Below, piece after piece: positions 44,055-52,901 of a stretch of 64,000 bases of DNA (position 1 is the stretch's first letter; each line of letters opens with the position of its first letter). The DNA lies in assembly GCA_963736975.1 (NCBI GenBank), contig CAVTQY010000001.1:2852001-2916000 (forward strand), given 5' to 3'. The position numbers and the translations under genes were made by a program. Below the pieces are notes generated by a model. The model saw only the letters and a program-made list of their open reading frames with translations. It was not told where the DNA came from and searched no databases. This DNA comes from CAVTQY01 sp963736975. GTDB lineage: Bacteria > Pseudomonadota > Alphaproteobacteria > Acetobacterales > Acetobacteraceae.

Positions 44055-45665
44055 ATGACCGAGGCGGTAATCGGGGTGGATGTCGGCACCGGCAGCGCGC
44101 GGGCCGGCGTGTTCGACCTCGCCGGGCATCGGCTGGGCATGGCGGTGCGGCCGATCCGCATCTGGCGGCCGCATCCCGATCATGTGGAACAATCGGCTGA
44201 CGACATCTGGGCGGCGGTCTGCGCGGCCGTGCGGGAGGCGTTGGCGCAGGCACGGGCGCCGGCGGTGCGCGGCATCGGCTTCGACGCCACCTGTTCCCTG
44301 GTGCTGCGGGATGCCGAGGGCCGAGCGGTGCCGGTGAACGACGACATGGCCGAGCGTGACGTGATCGTATGGATGGATCACCGCGCGACCGGCGAGGCCG
44401 AGCGGATCAATCAGGGCGGGCACGCCGTGTTGCGCTATGTCGGCGGGGTGATCTCGCCGGAGATGCAGACGCCGAAACTGCTGTGGCTGAAGCACAACCT
44501 TCCGGAGAATTTCGCCCGAACACGCCGGTTCTTCGATCTGCCGGATTTCCTGACGTGGCGGGCGACTGGGGCGGACTCGCGTTCGCTGTGCTCGACTGCT
44601 TGCAAGTGGACCTATCTCGGCCATGAGCGGCGCTGGGATGCGGAATATTTCCGCGCGATCGGACTGGGCGAACTGGCGGATGAAGGGTTCCGGCGGCTCG
44701 GCACCGAGATGCTGGCGAGCGGCGCGCCGGTCGGAGCGGGCGTGTCCGACGCGGCCGCGGCGGAGCTTGGCGTGCCGGCGCGCACGCCGGTCGGTGCTTC
44801 AGCGATCGATGCGCATGCCGGCGGCATCGGCGTGATCGGCGCGGGGCTGCAAGAAGCGGAGCCGGCGATGCTGCGGCGACGGATGGCGCTGATCGGCGGC
44901 ACATCGAGCTGCCATATGGCGGTCTCAGCCGAGCCGGTGTTCGTGCCCGGTGTGTGGGGACCTTATTACGCGGCGATGCTGCCGGAGCTGTGGCTGAACG
45001 AGGGCGGCCAGTCGGCGACCGGCGGGCTGCTCGATCACGTGGTGCAGACGCATGCCGCTTATGTGGCGCTGCAGGCCGAGGCGGATGACGGCGTGTATGA
45101 GCGGCTGAACGAGTTGTTGGAGCAGCATACGGAGCTGTTTCCGTTTCCGGCAGCGGCGACGGCCGGGCTGCATATTTATCCTGATTTCCATGGCAACCGC
45201 TCACCGCTTGCCGATCCGACGATGCGCGGGATGATTTCTGGCCTGTCGCTGTCGGCGGGGCTGGCGGAGCTGGTGCTGCTGTATCTGGCAACAGTGCAGG
45301 CGGTGGCGTACGGCACGCGGCAGATCGTCGAGGCGATGAACCAGGCGGGCTACGCGATCGACACGATCTGTGCGACCGGCGGGGGAAGCCGCAATCCGGT
45401 GTTCCTGCGTGAGCACGCGGATGCGACTGGTTGCCGCATCGTGCTGGGAGACGAGCGGGAGGCGGTGCTGCTGGGGGCGGCTATGCTCGGCGCTGTGGCG
45501 GGCGGGTGTCATGCGGATGTGCCGGCGGCGATGCGGGCGATGGCGCGGGCGGGGCGGGTGGTCGAGCCCGGGCCCGATGCGGTGCGGCGGTTTCATGATG
45601 CGAAATATGCGGTGTTCCGGCGGATGCAGGCGGATCAGCGGGATTATCGTGGGTTGATGGCGTGA
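44055..45665 (+). CDS. FGGY-family pentulose kinase (D-ribulokinase-like)
   Basis: A 536-residue kinase. It opens with AVIGVDVGTGSARAGVFDLA (phosphate 1 motif). WMDHRATGEAERIN, GVISPEMQTPKLLWLKHNLP and GGGSRNPVFLREHADATGC match the FGGY ribulokinase branch. It would phosphorylate the pentulose made by the adjacent SDR, feeding the pentose-phosphate pathway. The ATG at 44055 follows the SDR stop by 1 bp; the frame upstream is a shadow. Confidence 0.9.
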   Translation: MTEAVIGVDVGTGSARAGVFDLAGHRLGMAVRPIRIWRPHPDHVEQSADDIWAAVCAAVREALAQARAPAVRGIGFDATCSLVLRDAEGRAVPVNDDMAERDVIVWMDHRATGEAERINQGGHAVLRYVGGVISPEMQTPKLLWLKHNLPENFARTRRFFDLPDFLTWRATGADSRSLCSTACKWTYLGHERRWDAEYFRAIGLGELADEGFRRLGTEMLASGAPVGAGVSDAAAAELGVPARTPVGASAIDAHAGGIGVIGAGLQEAEPAMLRRRMALIGGTSSCHMAVSAEPVFVPGVWGPYYAAMLPELWLNEGGQSATGGLLDHVVQTHAAYVALQAEADDGVYERLNELLEQHTELFPFPAAATAGLHIYPDFHGNRSPLADPTMRGMISGLSLSAGLAELVLLYLATVQAVAYGTRQIVEAMNQAGYAIDTICATGGGSRNPVFLREHADATGCRIVLGDEREAVLLGAAMLGAVAGGCHADVPAAMRAMARAGRVVEPGPDAVRRFHDAKYAVFRRMQADQRDYRGLMA

Positions 45666-45771
45666 GCGGCAGCCGAGACGCGCATCTTCTCACAGGTCGC
45701 CGGCGCTCACCTGGTACCGAAAATCGTATATACCACCTGCCTTATGAGTGTCGCCTTCCTGTGTAGTCGAA

Positions 45772-45810
45772 CTGGATCGCCACGCCCCGCTTCGCGTGGC
45801 TCGCGATGAC
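45772..45810. repeat. Dispersed extragenic repeat overlapping the EamA start
   Basis: CTGGATCGCCACGCCCCGCT followed by TCGCGTGGCTCGCGATGAC matches the core CTGGATCGCCACGGCCCTGC ... TCGCGATGAC found twice at about 59980-60016 and 60401-60437. The ATGAC at its end is the apparent start of the EamA gene. The 140 bp between the kinase gene and this point hold no other gene. Confidence 0.65.
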
Positions 45811-46732
45811 CGGCGAAGCAGGAGCACCGACGGTTGGCGCGGCCACAGACTATCGTCGTGGCGCGCTCCTAGTCGGCTGCGCGGCGTTGTTGTGGAGCAC
45901 CGCGGGTCTGCTGGTACGCTGGACCGCCACCGATCCCTCGACCACCTTGTTCTGGCGCGCGGTGTTCGCCTCCTTCGCACTTCTCGGCTGGCTCCGGCTA
46001 ACCGCGCCCGGGCGGATGCTGCCGGCTTTTCGCGGACTCGGACCGACCGGGCTGATGCTCGCGCTCTGCTTTGCGGCCTCGATGATCACCTTCATCAACG
46101 CACTTGCCCTTACGACCGTTGCAAGCGTGATGGTGTTTCAGGCGATTTCGCCGTTGATCGCCGCTTTGCTGGCCTGGGCGTGGCTGCGCGAGCGGTTGAG
46201 CCGAAGTACTCTGCTCGCGATCCTGGCTGCTTTCGCTGGTGTGATCGTAATGGTGTCGGGCGATCTCGGCGGTGGGGGCTGGACGGGGGACGTGATCGGC
46301 TTGGTGATGGCGATCACTTCGGCGCTGACGATCGTGCTGACGCGTCTTGATCGCCGAGTCTCTCTGGCCGCGGCGACGTTTGCAGGCATGGCGATCACGA
46401 TCGCCGTCACGCTGCCGACGGCGGGGTTTGCGCTTCCCTTTGGTGATTACGCGCTGCTGCTGCTGTTTGGTGTCGGACAGATGGCGTTCGCGCTTGTGCT
46501 GTTTACCTCGGGCGTGCGGCTGATGCCGGCGGCTCCTGCCGGGCTCATCACCTTATTGGAATGCGTGTTGGCGCCGCTCTGGGTGTGGCTCGTGTTTGCC
46601 GAGACGCCGGAGCTGCGCACCGTCGCCGGCGGGGTGGTGGTGCTCGGCGCTGTCGTCATGTCCACGATCCGGCGAAGGCCCTCACCCGCCACGCTACGCG
46701 CGGCGACCTCTCCCGCATGGCGGGAGAGGTGA
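45806..46732 (+). CDS. EamA-family (DMT) metabolite exporter
   Basis: A 308-residue membrane protein with ten predicted helices, of two EamA repeats (GALLVGCAALLWSTAGLLVR; FQAISPLIAALLAWAWLRER; LITLLECVLAPLWVWLVFAE). It transports amino acids, nucleosides or other metabolites; the substrate cannot be told. The start is awkward: the ATG at 45806 lies within a dispersed repeat and lacks a ribosome-binding site. The last 20 residues are encoded by a second repeat that also forms a terminator hairpin. Confidence 0.87.
   Translation: MTGEAGAPTVGAATDYRRGALLVGCAALLWSTAGLLVRWTATDPSTTLFWRAVFASFALLGWLRLTAPGRMLPAFRGLGPTGLMLALCFAASMITFINALALTTVASVMVFQAISPLIAALLAWAWLRERLSRSTLLAILAAFAGVIVMVSGDLGGGGWTGDVIGLVMAITSALTIVLTRLDRRVSLAAATFAGMAITIAVTLPTAGFALPFGDYALLLLFGVGQMAFALVLFTSGVRLMPAAPAGLITLLECVLAPLWVWLVFAETPELRTVAGGVVVLGAVVMSTIRRRPSPATLRAATSPAWRER
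46706..46730. terminator. Perfect hairpin between convergent EamA and ahcY genes
   Basis: ACCTCTCCCGC (46706-46716) and GCGGGAGAGGT (46720-46730) form an 11-bp stem with a three-base loop, ending at the EamA stop and 20 bp before the ahcY stop. There is no long T-run, so it may act as a transcript-stabilising or bidirectional weak terminator. Confidence 0.65.
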
Positions 46733-46749
46733 TAGGGCAGGCGCCGGTA

Positions 46750-48048
46750 TCAGTAGCGGTAGAGGTCGTGTTTGAACGGCCCTTGGGAGAGAACGCCGAT
46801 ATACTCGGCTTGTTTGGGGGATAGTTTCGTCAGTTTGGCGCCGACCTTCGCCAGATGCAGCGCGGCCACCTTTTCGTCGAGCTGCTTGGGCAAAGTGTAG
46901 AGCCGGCGTTCGTATTTGCCGCGCGGGGCGGTGAACAGCTCGATCTGCGCCAGCACTTGGTTGCTGAACGAGGCGCTCATCACGAAGCTCGGATGGCCGG
47001 TGGCGTTGCCGAGATTCACCAGCCGCCCTTCCGACAGCACGATCAGCCGCTTGCCGTCGGGGAAGACCACCTCGTCCACCTGCGGCTTCACGTTCTCCCA
47101 GCGGTAGTTGCGCAACGCCTCGATCTGGATTTCCGAATCGAAATGACCTATATTGCAGACGATGGCGCGATGCTTCATCGCCCGCATGTGGTCGAGCGTG
47201 ACCACATCGACATTGCCGGTCGCGGTGACGAAGATGTCGCCGACCGAGGCGATGTCGTCCATGGTGGTGACCTGGTAGCCTTCCATCGCCGCCTGCAAGG
47301 CGCAGATCGGGTCCACCTCGGTCACCATGACGCGGCAGCCGGCATTGCGGAGCGATGCCGCCGAGCCTTTGCCGACATCGCCGAAACCGTTCACCACCGC
47401 GACCTTGCCGGCCATCATCACATCGGTGCCACGGCGGATACCGTCCACCAATGACTCGCGGCAGCCGTAAAGATTGTCGAATTTCGACTTGGTCACGCTG
47501 TCGTTGACGTTGATGGCGGGTACCAGCAGCGTGCCGTCACGGGCCATGTCGCGGAGCCGGTGCACGCCGGTGGTGGTTTCCTCCGATAGTCCGCGGACAT
47601 CGGCCATCAGCTCCGGATATTTCTCGTGCATGAGCTTCGTCAGGTCGCCGCCGTCGTCCAGGATCAGGTTCGGCGTCCAGCCACCTGGCCCCCGAATGGT
47701 CTGCTCGATGCACCACCAGAAATCTTCCTCGGTCTCTCCCTTCCAGGCGAAGACGGGCGTGCCAGCGGCGGCGACCGCGGCGGCGGCATGGTCCTGGGTG
47801 GAAAAGATGTTGCAGGAGGACCAGCGGACCGTGGCGCCGAGGGCGGTGAGCGTCTCGATCAGCACGGCGGTCTGCACGGTCATGTGCAGGCAGCCGGCGA
47901 CCCGGGCACCTTTCAGGGGCTTGGAGGGACCGTATTCGGCGCGGATGGCCATCAGGCCGGGCATCTCGTCCTCGGCCATGGAGACCTCCTTGCGGCCCCA
48001 GTCCGCCAGGGAGATATCCTTAACCTTGTAGTCGGTCGTCGTGGCCAT
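46750..48048 (-). CDS. ahcY: Adenosylhomocysteinase
   Basis: A 432-residue NAD-dependent enzyme cleaving S-adenosylhomocysteine to adenosine and homocysteine. ARVAGCLHMTVQTAVLIETL, VNDSVTKSKFDNLYGCRESL, VNGFGDVGKGSAASLRNAGC (NAD site) and GHFDSEIQIEALRNYRWENV are family blocks, and the C-terminus ends in the usual DLYRY. The ATG at 48048 is chosen over the longer frame. A near-perfect palindrome 30 bp upstream is a likely operator. Confidence 0.97.
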   Translation of the reverse strand: MATTTDYKVKDISLADWGRKEVSMAEDEMPGLMAIRAEYGPSKPLKGARVAGCLHMTVQTAVLIETLTALGATVRWSSCNIFSTQDHAAAAVAAAGTPVFAWKGETEEDFWWCIEQTIRGPGGWTPNLILDDGGDLTKLMHEKYPELMADVRGLSEETTTGVHRLRDMARDGTLLVPAINVNDSVTKSKFDNLYGCRESLVDGIRRGTDVMMAGKVAVVNGFGDVGKGSAASLRNAGCRVMVTEVDPICALQAAMEGYQVTTMDDIASVGDIFVTATGNVDVVTLDHMRAMKHRAIVCNIGHFDSEIQIEALRNYRWENVKPQVDEVVFPDGKRLIVLSEGRLVNLGNATGHPSFVMSASFSNQVLAQIELFTAPRGKYERRLYTLPKQLDEKVAALHLAKVGAKLTKLSPKQAEYIGVLSQGPFKHDLYRY

Positions 48049-48077
48049 GCTGGGTTCCTCGGCTGGGTGGCGGCGAT

Positions 48078-48097
48078 ATATAAAGATATCTCTATAT
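48078..48097. promoter_or_regulatory. 20-bp palindromic operator candidate upstream of ahcY
   Basis: ATATAAAGATATCTCTATAT is symmetric about GATATC with one mismatched pair. It stands out as an AT-rich island between divergent ahcY and the DUF29 gene. The shape fits a site for an ArsR-family SAH-responsive regulator (SahR type), known to control ahcY in several proteobacteria. No such regulator gene is in the window, so the assignment is inference. Confidence 0.55.
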
Positions 48098-48124
48098 GTG
48101 CAATACCTTCCTGACGAGGAGCTA

Positions 48125-48562
48125 ATGTCCGGCAGCAACACGTACGAAGCGGACTTCTATGCCTGGGCGAACCAACAGGCAGCGCTGTTGCGCGAAGGCC
48201 GCCTGGCCGAGGCGGACATCGAGAACATCGCCGAGGAGATCGACAGTATGGGGCGCAGCGAGAAGCGCGAGCTGATCAACCGGCTTGCCGTGCTGCTGAC
48301 CCGCCTGCTCAAATGGCAGGTTCAGCCGATGCTGCGGGGGACGAGCTGGCGCCTCACTGTCCAGGAGCAGCGCCGCATGCTGGACCGTCACCTAAACGAC
48401 AACCCCAGCCTGCGGACGAAGCTGCAGCAGACAATCGCCGATGCGTATGGCGATGCCTTGCTGCAAGCGCAAAAGGAAACCGGGTTCCCGGCAGGCGCCT
48501 TCCCGATGACCTGCCCTTGGACGCGAGAGCAGGTGCTGACAGAAGGATTTCTGCCCGAATAA
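48125..48562 (+). CDS. DUF29 family protein
   Basis: A 145-residue helical protein (YEADFYAWANQQAALLREGR, NIAEEIDSMGRSEKRELINR, LLKWQVQPMLRGTSWRLTVQ) of the DUF29 family common in cyanobacteria and alphaproteobacteria, of unknown function. The ATG at 48125 follows GAGGAG. It is divergent from ahcY and 18 bp upstream of the LLM oxidoreductase. A paralogue with an internal deletion is encoded at 60566-60967. Confidence 0.88.
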   Translation: MSGSNTYEADFYAWANQQAALLREGRLAEADIENIAEEIDSMGRSEKRELINRLAVLLTRLLKWQVQPMLRGTSWRLTVQEQRRMLDRHLNDNPSLRTKLQQTIADAYGDALLQAQKETGFPAGAFPMTCPWTREQVLTEGFLPE

Positions 48563-48580
48563 AGACCGAAGGAGCCGTCG

Positions 48581-49582
48581 ATGCGGTTTGGACTGTTCGG
48601 AGGCGCGCGGACCAAGCGCATGGCCGGCAGCAGCCATGCGGGGCTCGGCGACAGCCACTCCTATCGCGGGTTCATCGATTACGTGATCGAAGCCGAGCGG
48701 CTCGGCTTTGAAAGCGTGTTCCTGGTCGAGCATCATTTCACCGGGGCCGGGCAGGTGTCAGCCTCGATGACGCTGCTCGCTTACCTGGCCGCGCGGACGC
48801 AGCGCATCCGGTTGGGCACGGCCGTGGTGGTCCTGCCGTGGCACAACCCGGTGCTGATCGCCGAGCAGGCGGCGACGCTCGACCTGCTGTCGGGCGGGCG
48901 GCTCGATCTGGGCGTGGGCAAAGGCTATCGCGCGCCGGAATTCGCCGGCTTCTGCATCCCGCAGCAGGAGGCAACCGAGCGGTTCGACGAGGCGATCGAG
49001 GTGATCCGCAAGGCCTGGACCAGCGAGGGGCGGTTCTCGCACCACGGCAAACGGTGGCATTTCGAGAACGTGGTGGTCGAGCCGGAGCCGGTGCAACGGC
49101 CGCATCCGCCGCTTTGGCTGGCGGCGGGTAGTCCGGACTTCATCCGCCGCGCGGCGCGCGAGGGCTTCAACCTGTTGCTGGACCAGTTGGGCTCGACGGG
49201 CATCATCATCGAGCGCGTGGCGTTGTTCCGCGAGGCGTGCGCCGAAGCGGGGCGGGCGTACGACGCGTCGATGGTGGCGGTGGCGCGGGCGTTGCAGATG
49301 GTGCACAGCGAAGCGGAGCGCGAGGAAGCCTATGCCATCCGGGCGCAGACCTGGCGGGTGATCGGCGATCTCGCCCGCGGCGAAACGCCGCCCGAGGATG
49401 TCCGCCGCGACGATTTGCCGTTGTTGGGAACGCCGGAGGAGATCGCCGCCAAGCTCGAGCGGTTGCGCGCGGGCGGCGTGGAGACGGTGCTGCTGGTGGA
49501 TCCGAAGGCGTCGGTTGTTGGGCTGCGGGGTTTTGCGCAGGAGGTGATGCCGTCCTTCCGGGCGGCGCAGGCAGCGGAATAG
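48581..49582 (+). CDS. LLM-class flavin-dependent oxidoreductase
   Basis: A 333-residue luciferase-like monooxygenase. MRFGLFGGARTK opens the barrel, SVFLVEHHFTGAGQVSA and IRLGTAVVVLPWHNPVLIAE are family blocks, and LDLLSGGRLDLGVGKGYRAP is the flavin/phosphate region. It uses reduced FMN or F420; the FMN type is expected in proteobacteria. The substrate is unknown. The ATG follows AAGGAG. It may form a catabolic set with the serine hydrolase and enolase-superfamily genes downstream. Confidence 0.9.
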   Translation: MRFGLFGGARTKRMAGSSHAGLGDSHSYRGFIDYVIEAERLGFESVFLVEHHFTGAGQVSASMTLLAYLAARTQRIRLGTAVVVLPWHNPVLIAEQAATLDLLSGGRLDLGVGKGYRAPEFAGFCIPQQEATERFDEAIEVIRKAWTSEGRFSHHGKRWHFENVVVEPEPVQRPHPPLWLAAGSPDFIRRAAREGFNLLLDQLGSTGIIIERVALFREACAEAGRAYDASMVAVARALQMVHSEAEREEAYAIRAQTWRVIGDLARGETPPEDVRRDDLPLLGTPEEIAAKLERLRAGGVETVLLVDPKASVVGLRGFAQEVMPSFRAAQAAE

Positions 49583-49616
49583 CGCCGCGCTCATACGAAG
49601 TTCGTTGGGAGGAATT

Positions 49617-51194
49617 ATGGAACGATCCTTGTCCGGCGTGTCGCGACGCGCGGCGCTCGGCGCCGCTGCGGCGGGGCTTGCCGCCGCGCATGTGCGTCTC
49701 GCGCGGGCAACGGACGCCGATGCGGGCCCGGTTGCGGACATTCTGCCGGAGGTGGACAGGCTCGTCGCCGATGCGATGGCGCGCACCGGCATACCCGGGC
49801 TGGCTGCCGCGGTGGTTTACAAGGATACGATCGTGTATCTGAAGGGCTTCGGCGTGCGTGAGAAGGGCCGGTCCGATCCTGTGGATCCCGACACGGTGTT
49901 TCAACTTGCGTCCTTGTCCAAACCGGTGACCTCGACGGTGATCGGGGCGCTGGTCGGCGACGGGTTGGTCGGATGGGACGACCCAATCGTTGCGCACGAT
50001 TCCGCTTTTGCGATGTTCACGCCCTGGGTGACCAGCCAGGTGACGCTGCGCGACATGCTGTGCCATCGCAGCGGGCTGCCGGACCATGCAGGAGACCATC
50101 TGGAGGATATAGGTTTTGATCGTTCAGCGGTGCTGCATCGGTTGCGCTATCAGCGGCCGGACAGCAGTTTCCGTTCCCAGTATGCCTACACGAATTTCGG
50201 CTTCACCGAAGCGGCGATAGCCGCGGCCAGGGCCAGCGGCAAACCGTGGGAGACCCTGGCGAGCGAGCGGCTGTACCAGCCGCTCGGGATGCAGGCCACC
50301 AGCTCGCGCTACGCCGATCTGATCAGCGCGGGCAACCGGGCGCGGCTGCACGTGATGCTCGACGGCAAATGGGTGGCCCGATACACGCGCGATGCGGATG
50401 CGCAATCGCCGGCGGGTGGGGTGAGTTCGTCGGCGCGTGACATGGCGGCGTGGATTCGGCTGCAGCTTGCAGGCGGCACACTGGGCGCCAGCCGGATCGT
50501 TGACGCCGATGCACTGGCGGAGACGCATCGGCCGCAGATGATCCGCGTGCCGCCGCCGAAGAATCCGTCGGTGGATCACGCCGGGCTGTATGGTCTGGGC
50601 TGGAACGTGGAATACGATGAAGCGGGGCGCGTGCGACTGGGTCATTCGGGCGCTTTCAACCTTGGAGCCGCGACGGCTGTCAGCCTGGTTCCGGCAGCGC
50701 AGCTCGGCATCATCGTGCTGACCAACGCGCAGCCCGTCGGCGTGCCGGAGGCGGTGACCCGCAGCTTTCTTGACCTGGCTTTGACCGGGAAAGTCGAGCG
50801 GGACTGGTTGGCGCTTTTCCAACAGGTCTTCGAGCAGGCGATGGCACCCGATTACGGCACCGCGATCGACTATGCGCACCCGCCATCGCCGGCGGCGCCG
50901 GCACTGCCGGCCGATGCCTATGCAGGTTCGTATGCGAGTGACCTGTTCGGCGAGCTTGCGGTTGTTGCGATTGACACCGGTCTCAATCTGAGGCTCGGTC
51001 CGGCGGGTGCCGTGTATCCTATGCAGCATTTCGACCGCGACGCGTTCAGCTACCAGCCGAGCGGAGAAAACGCCTATGGCAGGAGCGCGGTGACGTTCGC
51101 GATCGGCGCCGGGCGGAAGGCGACGGCGGTGACGTTGGAGAATCTCGACCGGCATCAGCAGGGCACGTTTCAGCGGACTGGATCGAAGACATGA
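49617..51194 (+). CDS. Tat-exported serine hydrolase (class C beta-lactamase fold)
   Basis: A 525-residue protein. The start is the ATG at 49617 after GGAGGAATT. The N-terminus has a twin-arginine signal (SGVSRRAALGAAAAGLAAAH). The serine-lysine dyad is SLSK (S99-K102) and the Tyr motif is in QYAYTNFGF. A C-terminal lipocalin-like extension (from about 430) is common in this group of esterases and D-aminopeptidases. It overlaps the next gene by 4 bases (ATGA). It is probably an esterase, lactonase or peptidase rather than a resistance enzyme. Confidence 0.88.
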   Translation: MERSLSGVSRRAALGAAAAGLAAAHVRLARATDADAGPVADILPEVDRLVADAMARTGIPGLAAAVVYKDTIVYLKGFGVREKGRSDPVDPDTVFQLASLSKPVTSTVIGALVGDGLVGWDDPIVAHDSAFAMFTPWVTSQVTLRDMLCHRSGLPDHAGDHLEDIGFDRSAVLHRLRYQRPDSSFRSQYAYTNFGFTEAAIAAARASGKPWETLASERLYQPLGMQATSSRYADLISAGNRARLHVMLDGKWVARYTRDADAQSPAGGVSSSARDMAAWIRLQLAGGTLGASRIVDADALAETHRPQMIRVPPPKNPSVDHAGLYGLGWNVEYDEAGRVRLGHSGAFNLGAATAVSLVPAAQLGIIVLTNAQPVGVPEAVTRSFLDLALTGKVERDWLALFQQVFEQAMAPDYGTAIDYAHPPSPAAPALPADAYAGSYASDLFGELAVVAIDTGLNLRLGPAGAVYPMQHFDRDAFSYQPSGENAYGRSAVTFAIGAGRKATAVTLENLDRHQQGTFQRTGSKT

Positions 51195-52396
51195 GCCGCA
51201 TCATCTGCCTGCGCAGCATCCGGATCGAGGAGCGTCCCAATCTTCTCTGGGTGGAGATCGACACGGATGAAGGACTGACCGGACTCGGCGAGGCGTTTCG
51301 CGGCACGCAGGCGGTCGAAGCCGTGCTGCACGAGCAGGTCGCGCCCTGGCTGCTCGGGCGCGATGCACGCCGGATCGAGGCGGTGTCGCGGCACCTGCTG
51401 CGGCCCTATGTGGGTTTCGGCGCATCCAGCGCGGAGGTGCGGGCGGCGAGCGCGATCGATCTCGCCTTGTGGGACCTTGCCGGGCAGCGTCACGGCGTTC
51501 CGGTGCACGAGGCGATGGGCGGGGCCGTGCGCGACAGCATCCGCGCCTACAACACTTGCGCCGGATACGACTACAACAGCCGCGGCGATCGGCGCCGCGC
51601 GATCGGCACGGCGGACGCGGCGCTCGGGCCGTATGACGACCAGATCGCGTTCACGCGCGATGCCGGCGCGCTCGCCGAGAGCCTGCTCGCGGAAGGCTAT
51701 GCGGCGATGAAGATCTGGCCGTTCGATCCGTTGGCGGCGGCGAGCGGTGGCCAGATGATTTCGCGCGAGGATCTGCGGCGCGGGCTGGAGCCGTTCGGCA
51801 AAATCCGCGCCGCGGTCGGCGACCGGATCGAGGTGATGTGCGAGCTGCACAGCATGTGGTCCACGACTGCGGCGGCGCGCATCTGCCAGGCCTTGGAAGA
51901 GTACGACGTGTTCTGGGCCGAGGACCCGATCAGCCAGATGAACAATATCGGCGCGCTGGCGGATCTGCGGCGGCGCACCCGTACCCCCGTTTGCGCCAGC
52001 GAGACACTGGGCGGCAAGCTGATGTTTCAGCAGCTTCTCGCGGCTGATGCCGTCGATGTGGTGATGCTCGACCTGAGCTGGTGCGGCGGCCTGACCGAGG
52101 CGCGCAAGATCGCCGCGCTGGCGGAGGCCCACGAGAAGCCGCTGGCCCCGCATGACTGCACCGGGCCGGTGGCGTTGATGGCGGGGCTGCACCTCGCGCT
52201 GCATGCACCGACGGCCATCTTCCAGGAAGTGGTGCGGGCGACGCTGGCGACCTGGTATCGCGAGCTGGTCACGGTGTTGCCGGCGGTTAGAGATGGCGTC
52301 GTGGCGGCCCCGACCGCGTCGGGATTGGGGACGGCGCTGCGCCCGGAGGTGAAGCGCCGGGCTGACGCGGTGATCAGGGAGCTGCGGGCGGAGTAG
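51191..52396 (+). CDS. Enolase-superfamily enzyme (mandelate racemase/muconate lactonizing type)
   Basis: A 401-residue sugar-acid dehydratase or racemase candidate. The capping domain is N-terminal. The barrel carries GYAAMKIWPFDP (catalytic Lys region), the metal ligands in VMCELHSMWS, FWAEDPIS and CASETLGG, then DLSWCGGLTEARKIAALAEA and a late His in PLAPHDCTGP. It is translationally coupled to the serine hydrolase. Lactone opening followed by acid dehydration would be a sensible joint pathway, but this is inference. Confidence 0.9.
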   Translation: MSRIICLRSIRIEERPNLLWVEIDTDEGLTGLGEAFRGTQAVEAVLHEQVAPWLLGRDARRIEAVSRHLLRPYVGFGASSAEVRAASAIDLALWDLAGQRHGVPVHEAMGGAVRDSIRAYNTCAGYDYNSRGDRRRAIGTADAALGPYDDQIAFTRDAGALAESLLAEGYAAMKIWPFDPLAAASGGQMISREDLRRGLEPFGKIRAAVGDRIEVMCELHSMWSTTAAARICQALEEYDVFWAEDPISQMNNIGALADLRRRTRTPVCASETLGGKLMFQQLLAADAVDVVMLDLSWCGGLTEARKIAALAEAHEKPLAPHDCTGPVALMAGLHLALHAPTAIFQEVVRATLATWYRELVTVLPAVRDGVVAAPTASGLGTALRPEVKRRADAVIRELRAE

Positions 52397-52583
52397 GTGC
52401 GATCCGCAGCATTGTGCCGTCCGGATGAGTGATCTCGATGATGGTTTCCAAGCGAACCAGACGTTGCGACTGACGCAGCACCTCGTCGGCGAGTCGATCG
52501 ACCTTGCCGGCGAGTGACTGCACACGCTCGTCGATCAGGATGATCGAACGAATGGCGGAGATCGCTTCCCCATAAAGACTCAT
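52374..52583 (-). CDS. Small coiled-coil protein
   Basis: A 69-residue protein whose middle (DERVQSLAGKVDRLADEVLR) is a predicted coiled coil. It overlaps the end of the enolase-superfamily gene on the other strand by 23 bp. Its ATG overlaps the stop of the upstream 90-residue gene by 4 bases, so the two form a pair. Family unknown. Confidence 0.6.
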   Translation of the reverse strand: MSLYGEAISAIRSIILIDERVQSLAGKVDRLADEVLRQSQRLVRLETIIEITHPDGTMLRIAPTPPAAP

Positions 52584-52852
52584 GATGCGGGCTGGCTCAG
52601 GCGTGCCAGGGTGTCCTCGAGCTTGCGCTCCGTCGCGTCTAGCCGCCGCAAGGTCTCGGTATGGGTATGGGCCAAAACGTCGATCAACTCGCGTAGCTCG
52701 GCGGCTTCCTGAACCGCCTGTTCGTCGTACGCTTCCACGGCACGGCGGACCAGCTCGGCGGCGGACACGCGCCCGGCCTGAACCGCCTTGGCGTCGAGCG
52801 CCGCTTTTTCGGCCGGGGACATCAGGACAACGACCCGTTCACTGACCCGCAT
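52580..52852 (-). CDS. Small ribbon-helix-helix-like protein
   Basis: A 90-residue protein. The N-terminus SERVVVLMSPAEKAALDAKA looks like a strand followed by two helices (SAAELVRRAVEAYDEQ), as in ribbon-helix-helix DNA-binding proteins, with a long C-terminal helix (HTETLRRLDATERKLEDTLA). The ATG at 52852 follows AAGGAG by 9 nt. Coupled to the coiled-coil gene downstream. It could be a regulator or antitoxin-like dimer, but the partner is not a recognisable toxin. Confidence 0.65.
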   Translation of the reverse strand: MRVSERVVVLMSPAEKAALDAKAVQAGRVSAAELVRRAVEAYDEQAVQEAAELRELIDVLAHTHTETLRRLDATERKLEDTLARLSQPAS

Positions 52853-52901
52853 CACCGGGATCTCCTTGCTACATGTGCAGGCACATGTGCTATGCGCAGG
52901 G

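Noticed and set aside
49617..51194. Beta-lactamase resistance gene
   Set aside because: The fold is shared, but the lipocalin-like C-terminal extension and operon context point to an esterase/peptidase.
52580..52852. Toxin-antitoxin pair with the 69-residue gene
   Set aside because: The RHH-like protein could be an antitoxin, but the partner is a coiled coil with no toxin features; left as unknown pair.
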